A stretch of 64,000 nucleotides of DNA from Rothia uropygialis. GTDB taxonomy: Bacteria; Actinomycetota; Actinomycetes; Actinomycetales; Micrococcaceae. Shown piece after piece: positions 29,581 to 38,937 of the stretch; position 1 is the first letter of the stretch, and the number at the start of each line of letters is the position of its first letter. The stretch spans positions 434,001-498,000 of the forward strand of contig NZ_NOIS01000003.1 in assembly GCF_004137765.1 (NCBI RefSeq), in the 5' to 3' direction. The position numbers and the translations under genes are program-made. A model generated the notes under the pieces. It searched no databases. It was given only the letters and a program-made list of their open reading frames with translations, and was not told where the DNA came from.

Positions 29581-30666
29581 ATGATCGAGGTCTCTGGCCT
29601 CTCCAAGCAGTATGGGTCCAAGCGCGCCGTTGACAACGTTTCTTTCACGGTTCAGCCGGGAAAAGTCACAGGGTTCCTCGGGCCGAACGGCGCCGGTAAA
29701 TCCACAACGATGCGTATGATCCTCGGGCTTGAGAAGCCCACAACGGGCAGTGCCCTTGTGGACGGTAAAAAGTACAGCCATTTGTCTTCGCCGCTGACTT
29801 CGGTCGGTGCGCTGCTCGAGGCACGTGCAGTCCATCCCCGGCGCAGTGGTGTCAACCATCTCCGTGCTTTGGCCCGCACTCACGGCATTCCGAATTCCCG
29901 TGTGGACGAAGTCATCGAGATCACCGGGTTGAGCAGCGCCGCGAAGAAGAAGGTCGGCGGCTATTCACTCGGTATGGGTCAGCGACTCGGAATTGCCACG
30001 GCGATTCTCGGCGATCCCAGCACCGTCATTTTGGACGAACCGGTCAACGGTCTTGATCCCGAGGGCGTCATTTGGGTGCGCCAGATGGCCCGTTTCCTCG
30101 CTTCCGAGGGAAAAACCGTCTTCCTGTCTTCCCACTTGATGTCGGAAATGTCCCAGACTGCGGACCATCTGATCGTGATTGGGCAGGGCAAAGTCCTCGC
30201 GGATCAGCCGCTGAAGGAATTCCTCAATCAAACCGGCGAGGATCACGTCCTGGTTCGCACCGACAATCCGGAAAGTTTCGCGGAGGCCCTCCGTCAGGAC
30301 CAGGTAGGAGTCCAGAAACAGGACGACGACGCCCTCCTCGTGAGTGCCAACGGCCGCGAGGTCGCTCAGCGTGCTCAATCCCAGGGTGTCTTGCTGTGGG
30401 AGATCACTCCCCAGAAGGCCAGCCTGGAGCAGGTGTACATGTCCATGACCAGCGATTCGGTCGAGTACCGCTCTTCCGATCCGAATGCGGGCCTTGGCTC
30501 GGCTGCGGCCGGTTCGGCCGCAGACTCCGGCTCCGCAAGCGGCCAGGCATCCGGCGGTGCACACACTGCATCCAACCCGACGGTCGCACCCGCCACCCAG
30601 GATGACGGCTACGAACCTGCCCACTCCACCGAACAGGCGACCCCCTGGAATCAGGAGGAGAAGTAA
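29581..30666 (+). CDS. ABC transporter ATP-binding protein
   Basis: 361 residues. Walker A is GPNGAGKSTTMRMIL (near residue 40), the ABC signature YSLGMGQRLGIATA, and Walker B TVILDEPVNGLDPEGV; this is the ABC-2 exporter (NatA/BcrA-like) class. After residue about 300 the chain turns into a Ser/Ala/Gly/Thr-rich tail of unusual composition. The ATG follows GGAAGGAGCC. It forms an operon with the permease gene 3 bp downstream. Substrate unknown. Confidence 0.92.
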   Translation: MIEVSGLSKQYGSKRAVDNVSFTVQPGKVTGFLGPNGAGKSTTMRMILGLEKPTTGSALVDGKKYSHLSSPLTSVGALLEARAVHPRRSGVNHLRALARTHGIPNSRVDEVIEITGLSSAAKKKVGGYSLGMGQRLGIATAILGDPSTVILDEPVNGLDPEGVIWVRQMARFLASEGKTVFLSSHLMSEMSQTADHLIVIGQGKVLADQPLKEFLNQTGEDHVLVRTDNPESFAEALRQDQVGVQKQDDDALLVSANGREVAQRAQSQGVLLWEITPQKASLEQVYMSMTSDSVEYRSSDPNAGLGSAAAGSAADSGSASGQASGGAHTASNPTVAPATQDDGYEPAHSTEQATPWNQEEK

Positions 30667-30669
30667 GCA

Positions 30670-31566
30670 ATGAGCTCCACTGTAGAAACACATAATGCGC
30701 GGGCCGCTGAGCCCGCACGCTCAAAAACTCCTAAGTACAAGTTGTCCTTCCTCGGCGTTCTGAGGTCAGAGGCACTCAAATTCCGTACCTTGGTGTCCAG
30801 CTGGGTGCTGATGATCATTACGGCGCTGATCATGATCGGCTTCGCCGCGCTGACCGCAGTCCAGGCCAAGGACTACGCGGACTCGTTGCACGATGCCATG
30901 ACCAAGGGCAAAGAGATCCCCCAGTACTACCTGCAACTAGGTGACCCGGCTGAATTCGCACGCCAGGCAGTGGACTCGGGATACGTCTTCGGTTACATCA
31001 TTCTTGCGTCGATGGCCGTGGTCTTCATCGCCTCAGAATTCGGCACGAAGTCGGTCATCTCGACCCTGACTGCGGCGCCCAAACGCGGAATGGTCTATGT
31101 GGCCAAGACCGTCCAGATCACACTCATCGCTGCGATTACGGCGATCGTCTCCGGTGTCTTGGCATGGGCGGTGAGTCAGTGGGTGCTCTCGACGTCGGAC
31201 ATGAATATAACGTTCGATCTATTCGAGGAACAGACCCTGATGAATATCCTCGGCCTGATCCTCGTATTCGTGCTGACGGCATGGATGGGCATCGGTATCG
31301 GCGCGATCATTCGGAATAACGCGGGAGCAATCGTCATTCTGGTTGTTCTGCTGTTCATCCTGCCGCTTCTTCTGATGCCTTTCCAGTGGGAATGGGTTCG
31401 GGACTTCCAGAGCTACATTCCGTCTGCACTGACGGCCAACCTGACCAATCCCCTGGAACCGATGCAGGATCCGAAGTACGTGGCTTCCGGTGTCTGGTAC
31501 GCGGTGTGGTGCGTCGTCCCACTGATTTTGGGGTATTTCTCCTTCACCCAGCGCGACCCGAAATAA
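30670..31566 (+). CDS. ABC transporter permease (ABC-2 type)
   Basis: 298 residues with about six membrane segments: LVSSWVLMIITALIMIGFAA after the N-terminal tail, then SGYVFGYIILASMAVVFIAS, and others up to the last segment WYAVWCVVPLILGYFSF. The sequence around EFGTKSVISTLTAAPKRGMV is typical of the EFRYGT-type loop of ABC-2 permeases of NatB/BcrB type. It pairs with the preceding ATPase (start 3 bp after its stop). Substrate unknown. Confidence 0.88.
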   Translation: MSSTVETHNARAAEPARSKTPKYKLSFLGVLRSEALKFRTLVSSWVLMIITALIMIGFAALTAVQAKDYADSLHDAMTKGKEIPQYYLQLGDPAEFARQAVDSGYVFGYIILASMAVVFIASEFGTKSVISTLTAAPKRGMVYVAKTVQITLIAAITAIVSGVLAWAVSQWVLSTSDMNITFDLFEEQTLMNILGLILVFVLTAWMGIGIGAIIRNNAGAIVILVVLLFILPLLLMPFQWEWVRDFQSYIPSALTANLTNPLEPMQDPKYVASGVWYAVWCVVPLILGYFSFTQRDPK

Positions 31567-31732
31567 ACCGGGGTATCGGCGAGAGTGTCGGAATCTCATG
31601 AGCGATGGCGACGGGACCAACCCGTCGCCATTGCTGTATCTCTGTACACACGCGGACAGTGAACGACCGATCGCGGTTCAATTTTCAAGCGATACGCTGG
31701 TGACGCGACCAAAACCTTTACGGAGGAGGGCT

Positions 31733-32077
31733 ATGAGCCACTCGAGGCCCGAACACCACACACCGCAATACATGAGCGGAGGGCACAACCCAGGACCGGT
31801 CTACGTGGTGAGGAAAAGCGTGATCCTCTCCTACGTCCTGTGGTTTTTCCTGGGGATTTTCGGAATTCACAAGTTCTACCTCCGGGCGCCGTTCATGGGG
31901 ATTTTCTACCTGATCCTGCACGGCCTGGGCTGGCTGCTGGCCCCGGTCATTGTCGGCTACTTCTTCTTCATTCTTTTGGGATTGCTGATGTTCATCGATC
32001 TGTTCACGATCCCGTTCCGGGTCGGGATCATCAATGCGAGTGAGACAGCGCGGATCAACAACAACCGGCGGTTCTAG
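31733..32077 (+). CDS. TM2 domain-containing protein
   Basis: 114 residues from ATG 31733, which has GGAGGAGGG five bases upstream; a longer ORF from 31598 lacks a ribosome site. After a hydrophilic N-terminus, the TM2 pattern appears: YVLWFFLGIFGIHKFYLRAP, then a second helix (GIFYLILHGLGWLLA), and here also a third hydrophobic stretch (VGYFFFILLGLLMFIDLFTI) before the polar tail. Function of the family in bacteria is unknown. Confidence 0.85.
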   Translation: MSHSRPEHHTPQYMSGGHNPGPVYVVRKSVILSYVLWFFLGIFGIHKFYLRAPFMGIFYLILHGLGWLLAPVIVGYFFFILLGLLMFIDLFTIPFRVGIINASETARINNNRRF

Positions 32078-32238
32078 CCCGGACGGGAGCTGGCTTTCTC
32101 CGAAGCGGTGTCGCATTGAGGTGCGGCGTCGTGAATTGAGTCCCACCGTGGGTGCCAGGGAACGGCACGTGCTGTAAACTTGGTCAAGCCTGTGCCGACT
32201 CGGTCAATCCCCGAGCTCGCAGGCAACGCACAAGCGAA

Positions 32239-32282
32239 CCTCCTGCTACGGAAATACCGTAGCCGCCAAAGACCAAAGGAGG
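32239..32282 (+). promoter_or_regulatory. rpsF leader hairpin that hides the Shine-Dalgarno sequence
   Basis: CCTCCT (32239-32244) is complementary to the rpsF ribosome site AGGAGG (32277-32282). Stacked directly inside is a 7-bp hairpin GCTACGG-AAATA-CCGTAGC (32245-32263). One side of the junction is the unpaired CGCCAAAGACCAA, which together with the last C of the stem gives a CCG. This is the layout of the S6:S18-binding leaders described for rpsF operons, so autogenous translational control is likely. The start codon is 11 bases after AGGAGG. Confidence 0.7.
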
Positions 32283-32293
32283 TGGGTTCAAAC

Positions 32294-32593
32294 ATGCGTG
32301 AATACGAACTCATGGCCATCATCAACCCCGAGGTTGACGACCGCGCCGTTGAGCCGACCCTCAACAAGTTCCTTGAAGTTGTCCGCAATGGCAACGGCAC
32401 CATCGAGAACATCGACATCTGGGGTCGTCGCCGACTGGCCTACGAGATCCAGAAGAAGTCCGAAGGCATCTACGCCGTCGTCAACTTCACTGCTGAGCCC
32501 GATGTTGCCAAGGAACTGGACCGCGTTCTGAACTTGAACGAGTCCATCATGCGCACCAAGATCATCCGCCCGGAAGAGCAGAAGATCTCCTAA
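32294..32593 (+). CDS. rpsF: 30S ribosomal protein S6
   Basis: 99 residues from ATG 32294 ([20 protein letters not shown]), the usual S6 length; the longer ORF from 32180 would run through the leader structure. It pairs with S18 on the central domain of 16S rRNA. Conserved parts include [20 protein letters not shown] and [11 protein letters not shown]. First gene of rpsF-ssb-rpsR-rplI. Confidence 0.97.
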   Translation: MREYELMAIINPEVDDRAVEPTLNKFLEVVRNGNGTIENIDIWGRRRLAYEIQKKSEGIYAVVNFTAEPDVAKELDRVLNLNESIMRTKIIRPEEQKIS

Positions 32594-32682
32594 AGTTTCC
32601 ACAAATTCGCCGGATCCGACCCTTCCGGGTCGTCACCGGTGCTTGACTGGAAACAATATTCAATACGACTCAGGAGGTCATG

Positions 32683-33300
32683 ATGGCTGGAGAAACCATC
32701 ATCACGGTTGTCGGAAACCTCACCGCCGACCCTGAACTGCGGTTCACCCCCTCGGGTGCTGCAGTCGCGAACTTCACGATCGCCTCGACTCCGCGCGTTT
32801 TCGATCGCCAGAGCGGCGAGTGGAAGGACCAGGAAGCTCTGTTCCTTCGTTGCTCGATCTGGCGCGAGGCCGCGGAAAATGTTGCCGAATCCCTGACCAA
32901 GGGACAACGTGTTATCGCACAGGGTCGTCTCAAAGCTCGGTCGTATGAAACCAAGGAGGGCGAACGCCGCACCTCAATGGAGCTGGACGTCGATGACATC
33001 GGCCCCTCGCTCCGTTTCGCCACAGCGTCGGTCAATCGCAACCAGCGCTCCGGAGGAGGAAACTTCGGAGGCAGCCAGGGCGGGCCCGGTGGAAACAACT
33101 TCAACCAGGGTAACGACGCGGGCGGTAACCAGGGAGGTTTCGGAGGCAGCTCCGGAGGTTCCAATGGGTACGGCGGCAATGGTTTTAACCAGGGCAATTC
33201 GCGGGGCGGCCAGAAGGCGCCCGCGGCGGATCCTTGGGGTCAGAACTCCGGCGGAAATTACGACTGGAGCGCTGGTCAGGACGACGAACCGCCGTTCTAA
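32683..33300 (+). CDS. ssb: Single-stranded DNA-binding protein
   Basis: 205 residues from the second ATG (32683), which has better spacing (5 nt) from AGGAGG than the ATG at 32680. The OB fold covers about residues 1-115 ([20 protein letters not shown], then [20 protein letters not shown]). A Gly/Asn/Gln-rich linker follows, then the acidic tip DDEPPF that binds partner proteins. It coats single-stranded DNA at forks and lies between the ribosomal genes rpsF and rpsR. Confidence 0.97.
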   Translation: MAGETIITVVGNLTADPELRFTPSGAAVANFTIASTPRVFDRQSGEWKDQEALFLRCSIWREAAENVAESLTKGQRVIAQGRLKARSYETKEGERRTSMELDVDDIGPSLRFATASVNRNQRSGGGNFGGSQGGPGGNNFNQGNDAGGNQGGFGGSSGGSNGYGGNGFNQGNSRGGQKAPAADPWGQNSGGNYDWSAGQDDEPPF

Positions 33301-33384
33301 ACCGGAGCGCACCCTCCGCATCATTTATTAACCCATCCCGCGGTGTGAAACCTGCGGGCTCCACAACAATTAAGGAGCACCACG

Positions 33385-33621
33385 ATGGCTAAGGCTGAAA
33401 TTCGCAAGCCCAAACCAAAGCAGAACCCGCTCAAGGCTGCTGAAGTCACTGAGATCGATTACAAAGACGTCGCTCTCCTGCGCAAGTTCATCTCCGACCG
33501 CGGCAAGATTCGTGCACGTCGCGTCACCGGCGTGACCGTGCAGGAACAGCGCAAAATCGCACAGGCTATTAAGAACGCCCGCGAAGTTGCTCTGTTGCCC
33601 TACTCCGGCGCTGGCCGCTAA
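33385..33621 (+). CDS. rpsR: 30S ribosomal protein S18
   Basis: 78 residues: [20 protein letters not shown], then [20 protein letters not shown]. The sequence has no cysteine, so it is the zinc-free form. It binds 16S rRNA together with S6. TAAGGAG precedes the ATG. Between rplI (21 bp downstream) and ssb (84 bp upstream). Confidence 0.97.
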   Translation: MAKAEIRKPKPKQNPLKAAEVTEIDYKDVALLRKFISDRGKIRARRVTGVTVQEQRKIAQAIKNAREVALLPYSGAGR

Positions 33622-33642
33622 AGAGAAGGAGAGTAGAAGAAC

Positions 33643-34092
33643 ATGGCAAAGATCATTCTGACTCAGGAAGTCAACGGCCTCGGTGCCGCTGGCGATGTTG
33701 TTGAGGTCAAGGACGGCTACGCGCGCAACTACCTTCTGCCCCGCGGCTTCGCCGTGGTGTGGAGCAAGGGAGGCGAGCGTCAGATCGAGTCGATCCGTCA
33801 GGCTCGTTCCGCACGTGCGCAGCACAACCTCGAGGACGCACAGGCTCAAGCGGAGAAGCTCTCCGCCGCAACCGTGAGCGTTCCGGTCAAGGCCGGCGCA
33901 GAGGGTCGCCTCTTCGGCACCGTCAAGCCTGCCGCAATTGCGGACGCGATCGAGGCAGCAGGCCTCGGCTCCGTCGACAAGCGCGCCGTGACCATCGAGA
34001 ACAACATTAAGAGGACCGGCCGCCACGTTGTGGCCGTTCGTCTTCATGAAGACGTTGTTGCAAGCGTCGAGCTGGACGTCGTCGCGTCCTAG
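33643..34092 (+). CDS. rplI: 50S ribosomal protein L9
   Basis: 149 residues, standard. The N-terminal rRNA-binding domain is [20 protein letters not shown] and [16 protein letters not shown], connected by a long helix to the C-terminal domain ([20 protein letters not shown]). It is the last gene of the S6 operon and is followed by a terminator. Confidence 0.97.
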   Translation: MAKIILTQEVNGLGAAGDVVEVKDGYARNYLLPRGFAVVWSKGGERQIESIRQARSARAQHNLEDAQAQAEKLSAATVSVPVKAGAEGRLFGTVKPAAIADAIEAAGLGSVDKRAVTIENNIKRTGRHVVAVRLHEDVVASVELDVVAS

Positions 34093-34149
34093 TTCCATGA
34101 GCGGGGTCGCGGGTGCCGACAATAAGGCGCCGCAAACCCCGCATCATGT

Positions 34150-34187
34150 GATGCCCGGTATCTCCACGCGAGGAGATGCCGGGCATC
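34150..34187 (+). terminator. Terminator after rplI
   Basis: A 16-bp stem (34150-34165 with 34172-34187, one T-G pair) with a 6-nt loop, followed by GTTGTAT. It closes the rpsF-ssb-rpsR-rplI operon. Confidence 0.75.
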
Positions 34188-34248
34188 GTTGTATAAACGG
34201 TCCGCAGGGGCAAAGCTCGCCCTAAGAAACCCGTGAAAAGATGAGGGT

Positions 34249-34665
34249 ATGGCGCATAGTGAGAATCAAACCGACTGGGACACGATGTGGGACGAGGCGA
34301 GCGACGATGCCCGTGCGGAGGGGCCCCGAGGTCGTTTCGCGTGGAACGGCCGAAACAGGAAACGCTTGGACTGGTTGCCGAGCACCAAGCTTCTGGTCAT
34401 AGCTACTGCGTTCTGGATTGGCGCGATCCTGTTGATTGTCCTCGGATTCGTTGCCGGTAATACAGGAACCAACACGTTCGTTCTCGGTTTCTTCCTGGTA
34501 TGCCTGGTCGTTTCCTCGATTGCAGGAGCGTTCGCAAGTTTTCTCTCCCTCTTCGGCCTGTTCAAGTACAGACGCCGCAAGATCCTCAACCTGTTGCTTC
34601 TGATCATCTCGATCGTGACCAACCCGCTCATCCTGATCATGGTCGCCACGACCGGGGTCGCTTGA
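34249..34665 (+). CDS. Hypothetical membrane protein
   Basis: 138 residues, family not recognised. The N-terminal about 45 residues are polar and acidic, then basic (WNGRNRKRLDW). Three hydrophobic segments follow: KLLVIATAFWIGAILLIVLGF, TFVLGFFLVCLVVSSIAGAF and ILNLLLLIISIVTNPLILIM. The stop is 22 bp before the glycerate kinase start, so the two may be cotranscribed. Coding character (codon use, ATG start near 34249) looks normal for the region. Confidence 0.7.
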   Translation: MAHSENQTDWDTMWDEASDDARAEGPRGRFAWNGRNRKRLDWLPSTKLLVIATAFWIGAILLIVLGFVAGNTGTNTFVLGFFLVCLVVSSIAGAFASFLSLFGLFKYRRRKILNLLLLIISIVTNPLILIMVATTGVA

Positions 34666-34687
34666 GGAGTGTGTGAGAGGAGTGGCC

Positions 34688-35836
34688 ATGACACGCATCG
34701 TGATCGCCTGCGACAAGTTCAAAGGGTCGGCCACGGCATCCGGTATCTCGGGTGCATTGAGCCGCGGTATTGTTGATTACCTGGGCCCGGAGGTGGACAT
34801 CGTGTCGGTTCCCGTGGCAGACGGGGGAGATGGAACCATAGATGCCGCATTGTCTATATCCTATGAAAAACATATATCTCGCGTTTCCGGTCCATATGGC
34901 GTTCCCACGGATGCTGCATACGCTTACGACTCCGTCACCCGAACCGCGGTCCTCGAGGTTGCCGAAGCCTGCGGGCTTCGACTGGTTGATGCGGACGGGG
35001 TCGATTCAGGGGCTATTGACGGCACTACCGCCAGGACGGACGGCGTAGGCCAGCTCATCACAGACGCTTTGGACCGGGGCGCTCGAAAGATCATTCTCGG
35101 TCTGGGTGGAAGCGCCACCTCTGACGGCGGCGCAGGCATGCTCGCCGCTTTAGGCGCACAGCTGCTCACCCACGCGGGAGCGCCCGTTGATCCGGGCGGG
35201 GCCGGCCTCGCTGAGATCGCATCCGTGACGTTGGACAGTCTGGACGATCGCTTAGCAGAGGCCGACTTCATCATCGCCTCTGACGTTACCAATCCGCTCT
35301 GCGGAGCCGAAGGAGCCGCGGCCGTCTACGGGCCGCAGAAGGGTGTAGGAGAGTCCCAGGTTCCGACCCTGGATGCTGCCCTAGGCCGGTATGCCGAGCT
35401 CATTGAGCACGCGATGGGGGCACATCCCGGGGCCTTCTCCTCGGCCTCGGGCGCAGGAGCTGCAGGCGGTCTCGGTTTCGCCTCGGCTGCGGTTCTCGGC
35501 GGCGTGATGCAGTCTGGTGCCGATCTGGTCCTCGACCTGGTGGGATTTGACGACGCTCTCAAGGGTGCGGATCTCGTGATTACTGGGGAGGGGCGGTTCG
35601 ATTCTCAGACCCTCCAAGGAAAAGCGCCCGCCCGAGTATCCGAGCGAGCTCGCGAGGCCGGGGTACGAACCATTGCCGTGTGCGGAACATCGGACCTGTC
35701 CGATGAACAAGTTCGTTCCGTTGGGATCGAACAGCTCTTCGCGTTGACCGATGTGGACCCAGATGTCCGGCGGTGCATCGCAGACCCGCTTCCACTCATG
35801 GAGGGCCTGGGGCGACAAATAGCGGCAGGGCTCTAG
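34688..35836 (+). CDS. Glycerate kinase
   Basis: 382 residues from ATG 34688 (GAGAGGAGTG upstream); a GTG at 34673 in the same frame is possible. The GckA/GlxK type I family is shown by TRIVIACDKFKGSATASGIS, DIVSVPVADGGDGTIDAAL and IILGLGGSATSDGGAGMLAA. It phosphorylates D-glycerate with ATP, linking glyoxylate or serine catabolism to glycolysis. It may be a single gene or follow the hypothetical membrane gene in one transcript. Confidence 0.93.
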   Translation: MTRIVIACDKFKGSATASGISGALSRGIVDYLGPEVDIVSVPVADGGDGTIDAALSISYEKHISRVSGPYGVPTDAAYAYDSVTRTAVLEVAEACGLRLVDADGVDSGAIDGTTARTDGVGQLITDALDRGARKIILGLGGSATSDGGAGMLAALGAQLLTHAGAPVDPGGAGLAEIASVTLDSLDDRLAEADFIIASDVTNPLCGAEGAAAVYGPQKGVGESQVPTLDAALGRYAELIEHAMGAHPGAFSSASGAGAAGGLGFASAAVLGGVMQSGADLVLDLVGFDDALKGADLVITGEGRFDSQTLQGKAPARVSERAREAGVRTIAVCGTSDLSDEQVRSVGIEQLFALTDVDPDVRRCIADPLPLMEGLGRQIAAGL

Positions 35837-36273
35837 TGCGCAAACGGTAGACTACTTGTGGATAACTTGAGTACAACGGGTTGATTTCGAACCTTCAACC
35901 CTCAAGTGAGAGGTGAGGCTAGGGAAGGATGTCGGTGGTTATGCACAGGCTGTGGGCGTCTAGTTCCGCGGAATTCCGGACTTCCTGGCTTGCTGTCTTG
36001 AATTACCCACAGGGTTGTCCCCAACACCTCCACAACACGAAGAGCTTTATACACAAGTTATCCACAGGGTTGGGGTTTCGTGGCGGACGAAGAGGGATTT
36101 CGAAGCCTCGCCCGGGCTCATATTTTCTGGTTAATCGGGCGGGTTTTCGTCCCGGATCACCTGAGAATCCGGCGGACAACACCCCGCAGCACTGTACAGA
36201 GATTCCGGCAGTATGAAGACCAACCGAGTACGTAGTCTTGGCCGTACCGGCCGAGAAGAGGAGACCAACATCG
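35837..36273. promoter_or_regulatory. Region upstream of dnaB with DnaA boxes
   Basis: 437 bp without a convincing gene; the ORF at 35929-36216 has no family features. TGTGGATAA stands at 35857-35865 and TTATCCACA at 36058-36066, both perfect DnaA boxes, with additional partial boxes (ACCCACAGG, TTGTCCCC, CTCCACAAC) between 36005 and 36035. The dnaB promoter must lie here. DnaA control of dnaB, or titration of DnaA, is inferred. Confidence 0.6.
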
Positions 36274-37629
36274 ATGTCTGAAGCGGTCCAGGAACAGGAT
36301 TTCGGGCGCACCCCGCCCCAGGACAATGTCGCGGAGCAGTCTGTGCTCGGCGGCATGATGCTGTCCAAGGACGCCATCGCCGACGTCGTTGAAGTACTAC
36401 GCGGCGTGGATTTCTATCGCCCGGCGCACGAGTCCATATACGACGCGATCATCGATCTTTACGGCAAGGGGGAGCCGGCCGACGCCATTACGGTCGCTGA
36501 TGAACTGACTAAGCGTAGTGAATTGAGTCGCGTTGGCGGGGCCGCCTATCTCCATACCCTGATTTCTTCGGTGCCCACCGCCGCAAACGCCGGGTTCTAC
36601 GCCGACATCGTTCGAGAGCGGGCCGTACTGCGGCGGCTCGTCGAAGCCGGCACCAAAATCGTCCAATTGGGCTATTCGCAAGATGGCGAGGTCGACGACG
36701 TCGTCAACCAGGCCCAGGCCGAGGTCTATCAAGTTGCCGAGAGAAGAACTTCCGAAGATTACGTGATCCTCAAGGACATCATCGGTGAGACGGTCGAGGA
36801 GATCGAAGCCAATGGGGACAAGACCGACGGGATGCAGGGCGTGCCGACGGGCTTCTACGAGTTGGATGAACTCACACACGGTTTGATGGGCGGTCAAATG
36901 ATCGTCGTCGCGGCACGACCCGCCGTGGGCAAGTCAACGCTCGCCTTGGACATCGCGCGGTCGGCATCCATCCACCACAGCATGGCCAGCGTGATTTTCT
37001 CTTTGGAGATGTCCCGCAATGAGATCGCAATGCGTCTCTTGTCCGCCGAGGCGTCCCTGAACCTTTCCGACTTGCGACGAGGTTCTCTGGAAGACAGCCA
37101 GTGGTCGAAGATCGCCGAGGTCATGGGGCGAATGGACAAGTCCCCGCTGTTCATTGACGATTCGCCGAATATGTCCATGATGGAGATTCGCGCCAAGTGC
37201 CGTCGGCTGAAGCAAAAGAACAACCTTCAGCTGGTGGTCCTGGACTACTTGCAGCTCATGTCCTCGGGCAAACGCGTTGAATCCCGTCAGCAGGAGGTCT
37301 CGGAGTTCTCGCGTTCGTTGAAACTTCTTGCGAAAGAACTCGAAGTTCCGGTAATTGCGCTGTCGCAGCTCAACCGTGGTTCGGAACAACGTAATGACAA
37401 GAAACCCATGATTTCGGATCTTCGTGAATCCGGTTCGATCGAGCAGGACGCCGACATGGTCATCCTCCTGCACCGCGAGGACATCTACGACAAGGAATCA
37501 CCGCGAGCCGGAGAGGCCGACGTGATCGTGGCGAAGCACCGTAACGGTCCGACCAAGACCATTACCGTCGCATTCCAAGGCCACTACTCCAGGTTCGCGA
37601 ATATGGCCAACGACGGGAGCGGTTTCTAG
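36274..37629 (+). CDS. dnaB: Replicative DNA helicase DnaB
   Basis: 451 residues from ATG 36274 (MSEAVQEQDFGRTPPQDNVA); an in-frame TTG at 36238 has no better ribosome site. The N-terminal helical domain starts EQSVLGGMMLSKDAIADVVE. The RecA-like domain has Walker A ARPAVGKSTLALDIARSAS, Walker B QLVVLDYLQLMSS, and the arginine-rich end MVILLHRED. No intein is present. It is the hexameric fork helicase, probably acting with the DciA encoded at 9.4 kb. Confidence 0.97.
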   Translation: MSEAVQEQDFGRTPPQDNVAEQSVLGGMMLSKDAIADVVEVLRGVDFYRPAHESIYDAIIDLYGKGEPADAITVADELTKRSELSRVGGAAYLHTLISSVPTAANAGFYADIVRERAVLRRLVEAGTKIVQLGYSQDGEVDDVVNQAQAEVYQVAERRTSEDYVILKDIIGETVEEIEANGDKTDGMQGVPTGFYELDELTHGLMGGQMIVVAARPAVGKSTLALDIARSASIHHSMASVIFSLEMSRNEIAMRLLSAEASLNLSDLRRGSLEDSQWSKIAEVMGRMDKSPLFIDDSPNMSMMEIRAKCRRLKQKNNLQLVVLDYLQLMSSGKRVESRQQEVSEFSRSLKLLAKELEVPVIALSQLNRGSEQRNDKKPMISDLRESGSIEQDADMVILLHREDIYDKESPRAGEADVIVAKHRNGPTKTITVAFQGHYSRFANMANDGSGF

Positions 37630-37676
37630 GTAGGTGACCTGCACTGCGTGACCCAACCACACGGAGGGACAACCCC

Positions 37677-38795
37677 ATGACTGCTCAGAATCCCGGTTCA
37701 ATGACCGTGGTTGAAGACATCAACCGGTACAGCAATGACACCCGACGCTGGACCGCCGAGGCCATCAAGGCGGTGCAGGCCGATGCTCAGCGCTCGGCCG
37801 ACACACACATGATCCGTGTACCGCTGCCCGAAAAGTGGGGCATCGACCTGTACCTCAAGGACGAATCCAGCCACCCGACGGGGTCCCTCAAACACAGGCT
37901 GGCACGGTCCTTATTCCTGCATGCCCTGTGCAACGGATGGATCCGCCCGAACAGACCCGTGGTCGAGGCGTCCAGCGGATCGACCGCCGTCTCGGAGGCC
38001 TACTTCTCCCGCCTGATCGGCGTCCCCTTCTTCGCCGTAATGTCGAAGACGACGAGCGCTCGTAAGGTAGAGCTGATCGAGTCCTATGGCGGAAAATGCC
38101 ACTTTGTGGACAGCCCCGACCAGGTCTATGCCAGGGCCACGGAGCTGGCCCGCGAAACGGACGGGCACTACATGGATCAATTCACCTACGCCGAGAGGGC
38201 CACCGACTGGCGAGGCAACAACAACATCGCCGAATCGATTTTCAACCAGCTCCGGCTGGAGCCGCATCCCGAGCCCGCATGGATCGTGGCTACCGCGGGT
38301 ACCGGCGGTACGTCGGCCACGCTGGCCAGGTACGTTCGATACACCGGGCGGTCGACGGGCATCTGCGTAGCGGACCCGGACAACTCGGCCTTCTTTGCCG
38401 GATGGCGGGACCAGAACCCGGATGCGACCACGGACAAGGGCTCGCGGATCGAGGGAATCGGTCGTCAGCGTGTTGAGGCCAGCTTCATGCCCGCGAGCAT
38501 CGACCGTATGATGCACATCCCAGACGCCGCCAGTGTTGCGGCGATCCTTCTACTCGAACGGCTCATCGGGCGCAAAGCGGGCGGCTCAACGGGCACCGGG
38601 CTCTATGCCGCCCTGAAGATCGTCTCGGATATGGTGATCGCGGGGGAGAGCGGCAGCGTCGTCTCCCTCATTTGCGATTCAGGCGACCGCTACCTCGACA
38701 AGTACTACAACGCCGATTGGCTGAACGATGCGGGGTTCGACGTCGGGGTCCATAGTGCGCGGCTCGACGAATTCATGCGTACGGGCCGGCTCTAG
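37677..38795 (+). CDS. PLP-dependent cysteine desulfhydrase, Cds1-like
   Basis: 372 residues. It is a fold-type II PLP enzyme of the cysteine synthase family, with the Schiff-base lysine in ESSHPTGSLKHRLARSLFLH, and phosphate-binding glycines in VATAGTGGTSATLARYV. Length and motifs match the actinobacterial Cds1 group (Rv3684), which breaks L-cysteine into H2S, pyruvate and ammonia. The ATG lies 47 bp after dnaB. Alternative: cysteine synthase activity. Confidence 0.85.
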   Translation: MTAQNPGSMTVVEDINRYSNDTRRWTAEAIKAVQADAQRSADTHMIRVPLPEKWGIDLYLKDESSHPTGSLKHRLARSLFLHALCNGWIRPNRPVVEASSGSTAVSEAYFSRLIGVPFFAVMSKTTSARKVELIESYGGKCHFVDSPDQVYARATELARETDGHYMDQFTYAERATDWRGNNNIAESIFNQLRLEPHPEPAWIVATAGTGGTSATLARYVRYTGRSTGICVADPDNSAFFAGWRDQNPDATTDKGSRIEGIGRQRVEASFMPASIDRMMHIPDAASVAAILLLERLIGRKAGGSTGTGLYAALKIVSDMVIAGESGSVVSLICDSGDRYLDKYYNADWLNDAGFDVGVHSARLDEFMRTGRL

Positions 38796-38937
38796 CTCTA
38801 TTTGGCCTCGGGTACCCGCGGCGAGTCATGAGCGGTCACCGCGTTGTGGGGGGCGCAGGGAATCGCCACCCAATGCAACCAGTTCGGCTCGAGACACGGA
38901 AAGCGCGGGCGTCGATCCGGAGAGCAGCCCAGCAGGA

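Noticed and set aside
35929-36216. A 95-codon ORF upstream of dnaB
   Set aside because: It contains a DnaA box and pieces of low-complexity sequence, with no family features.
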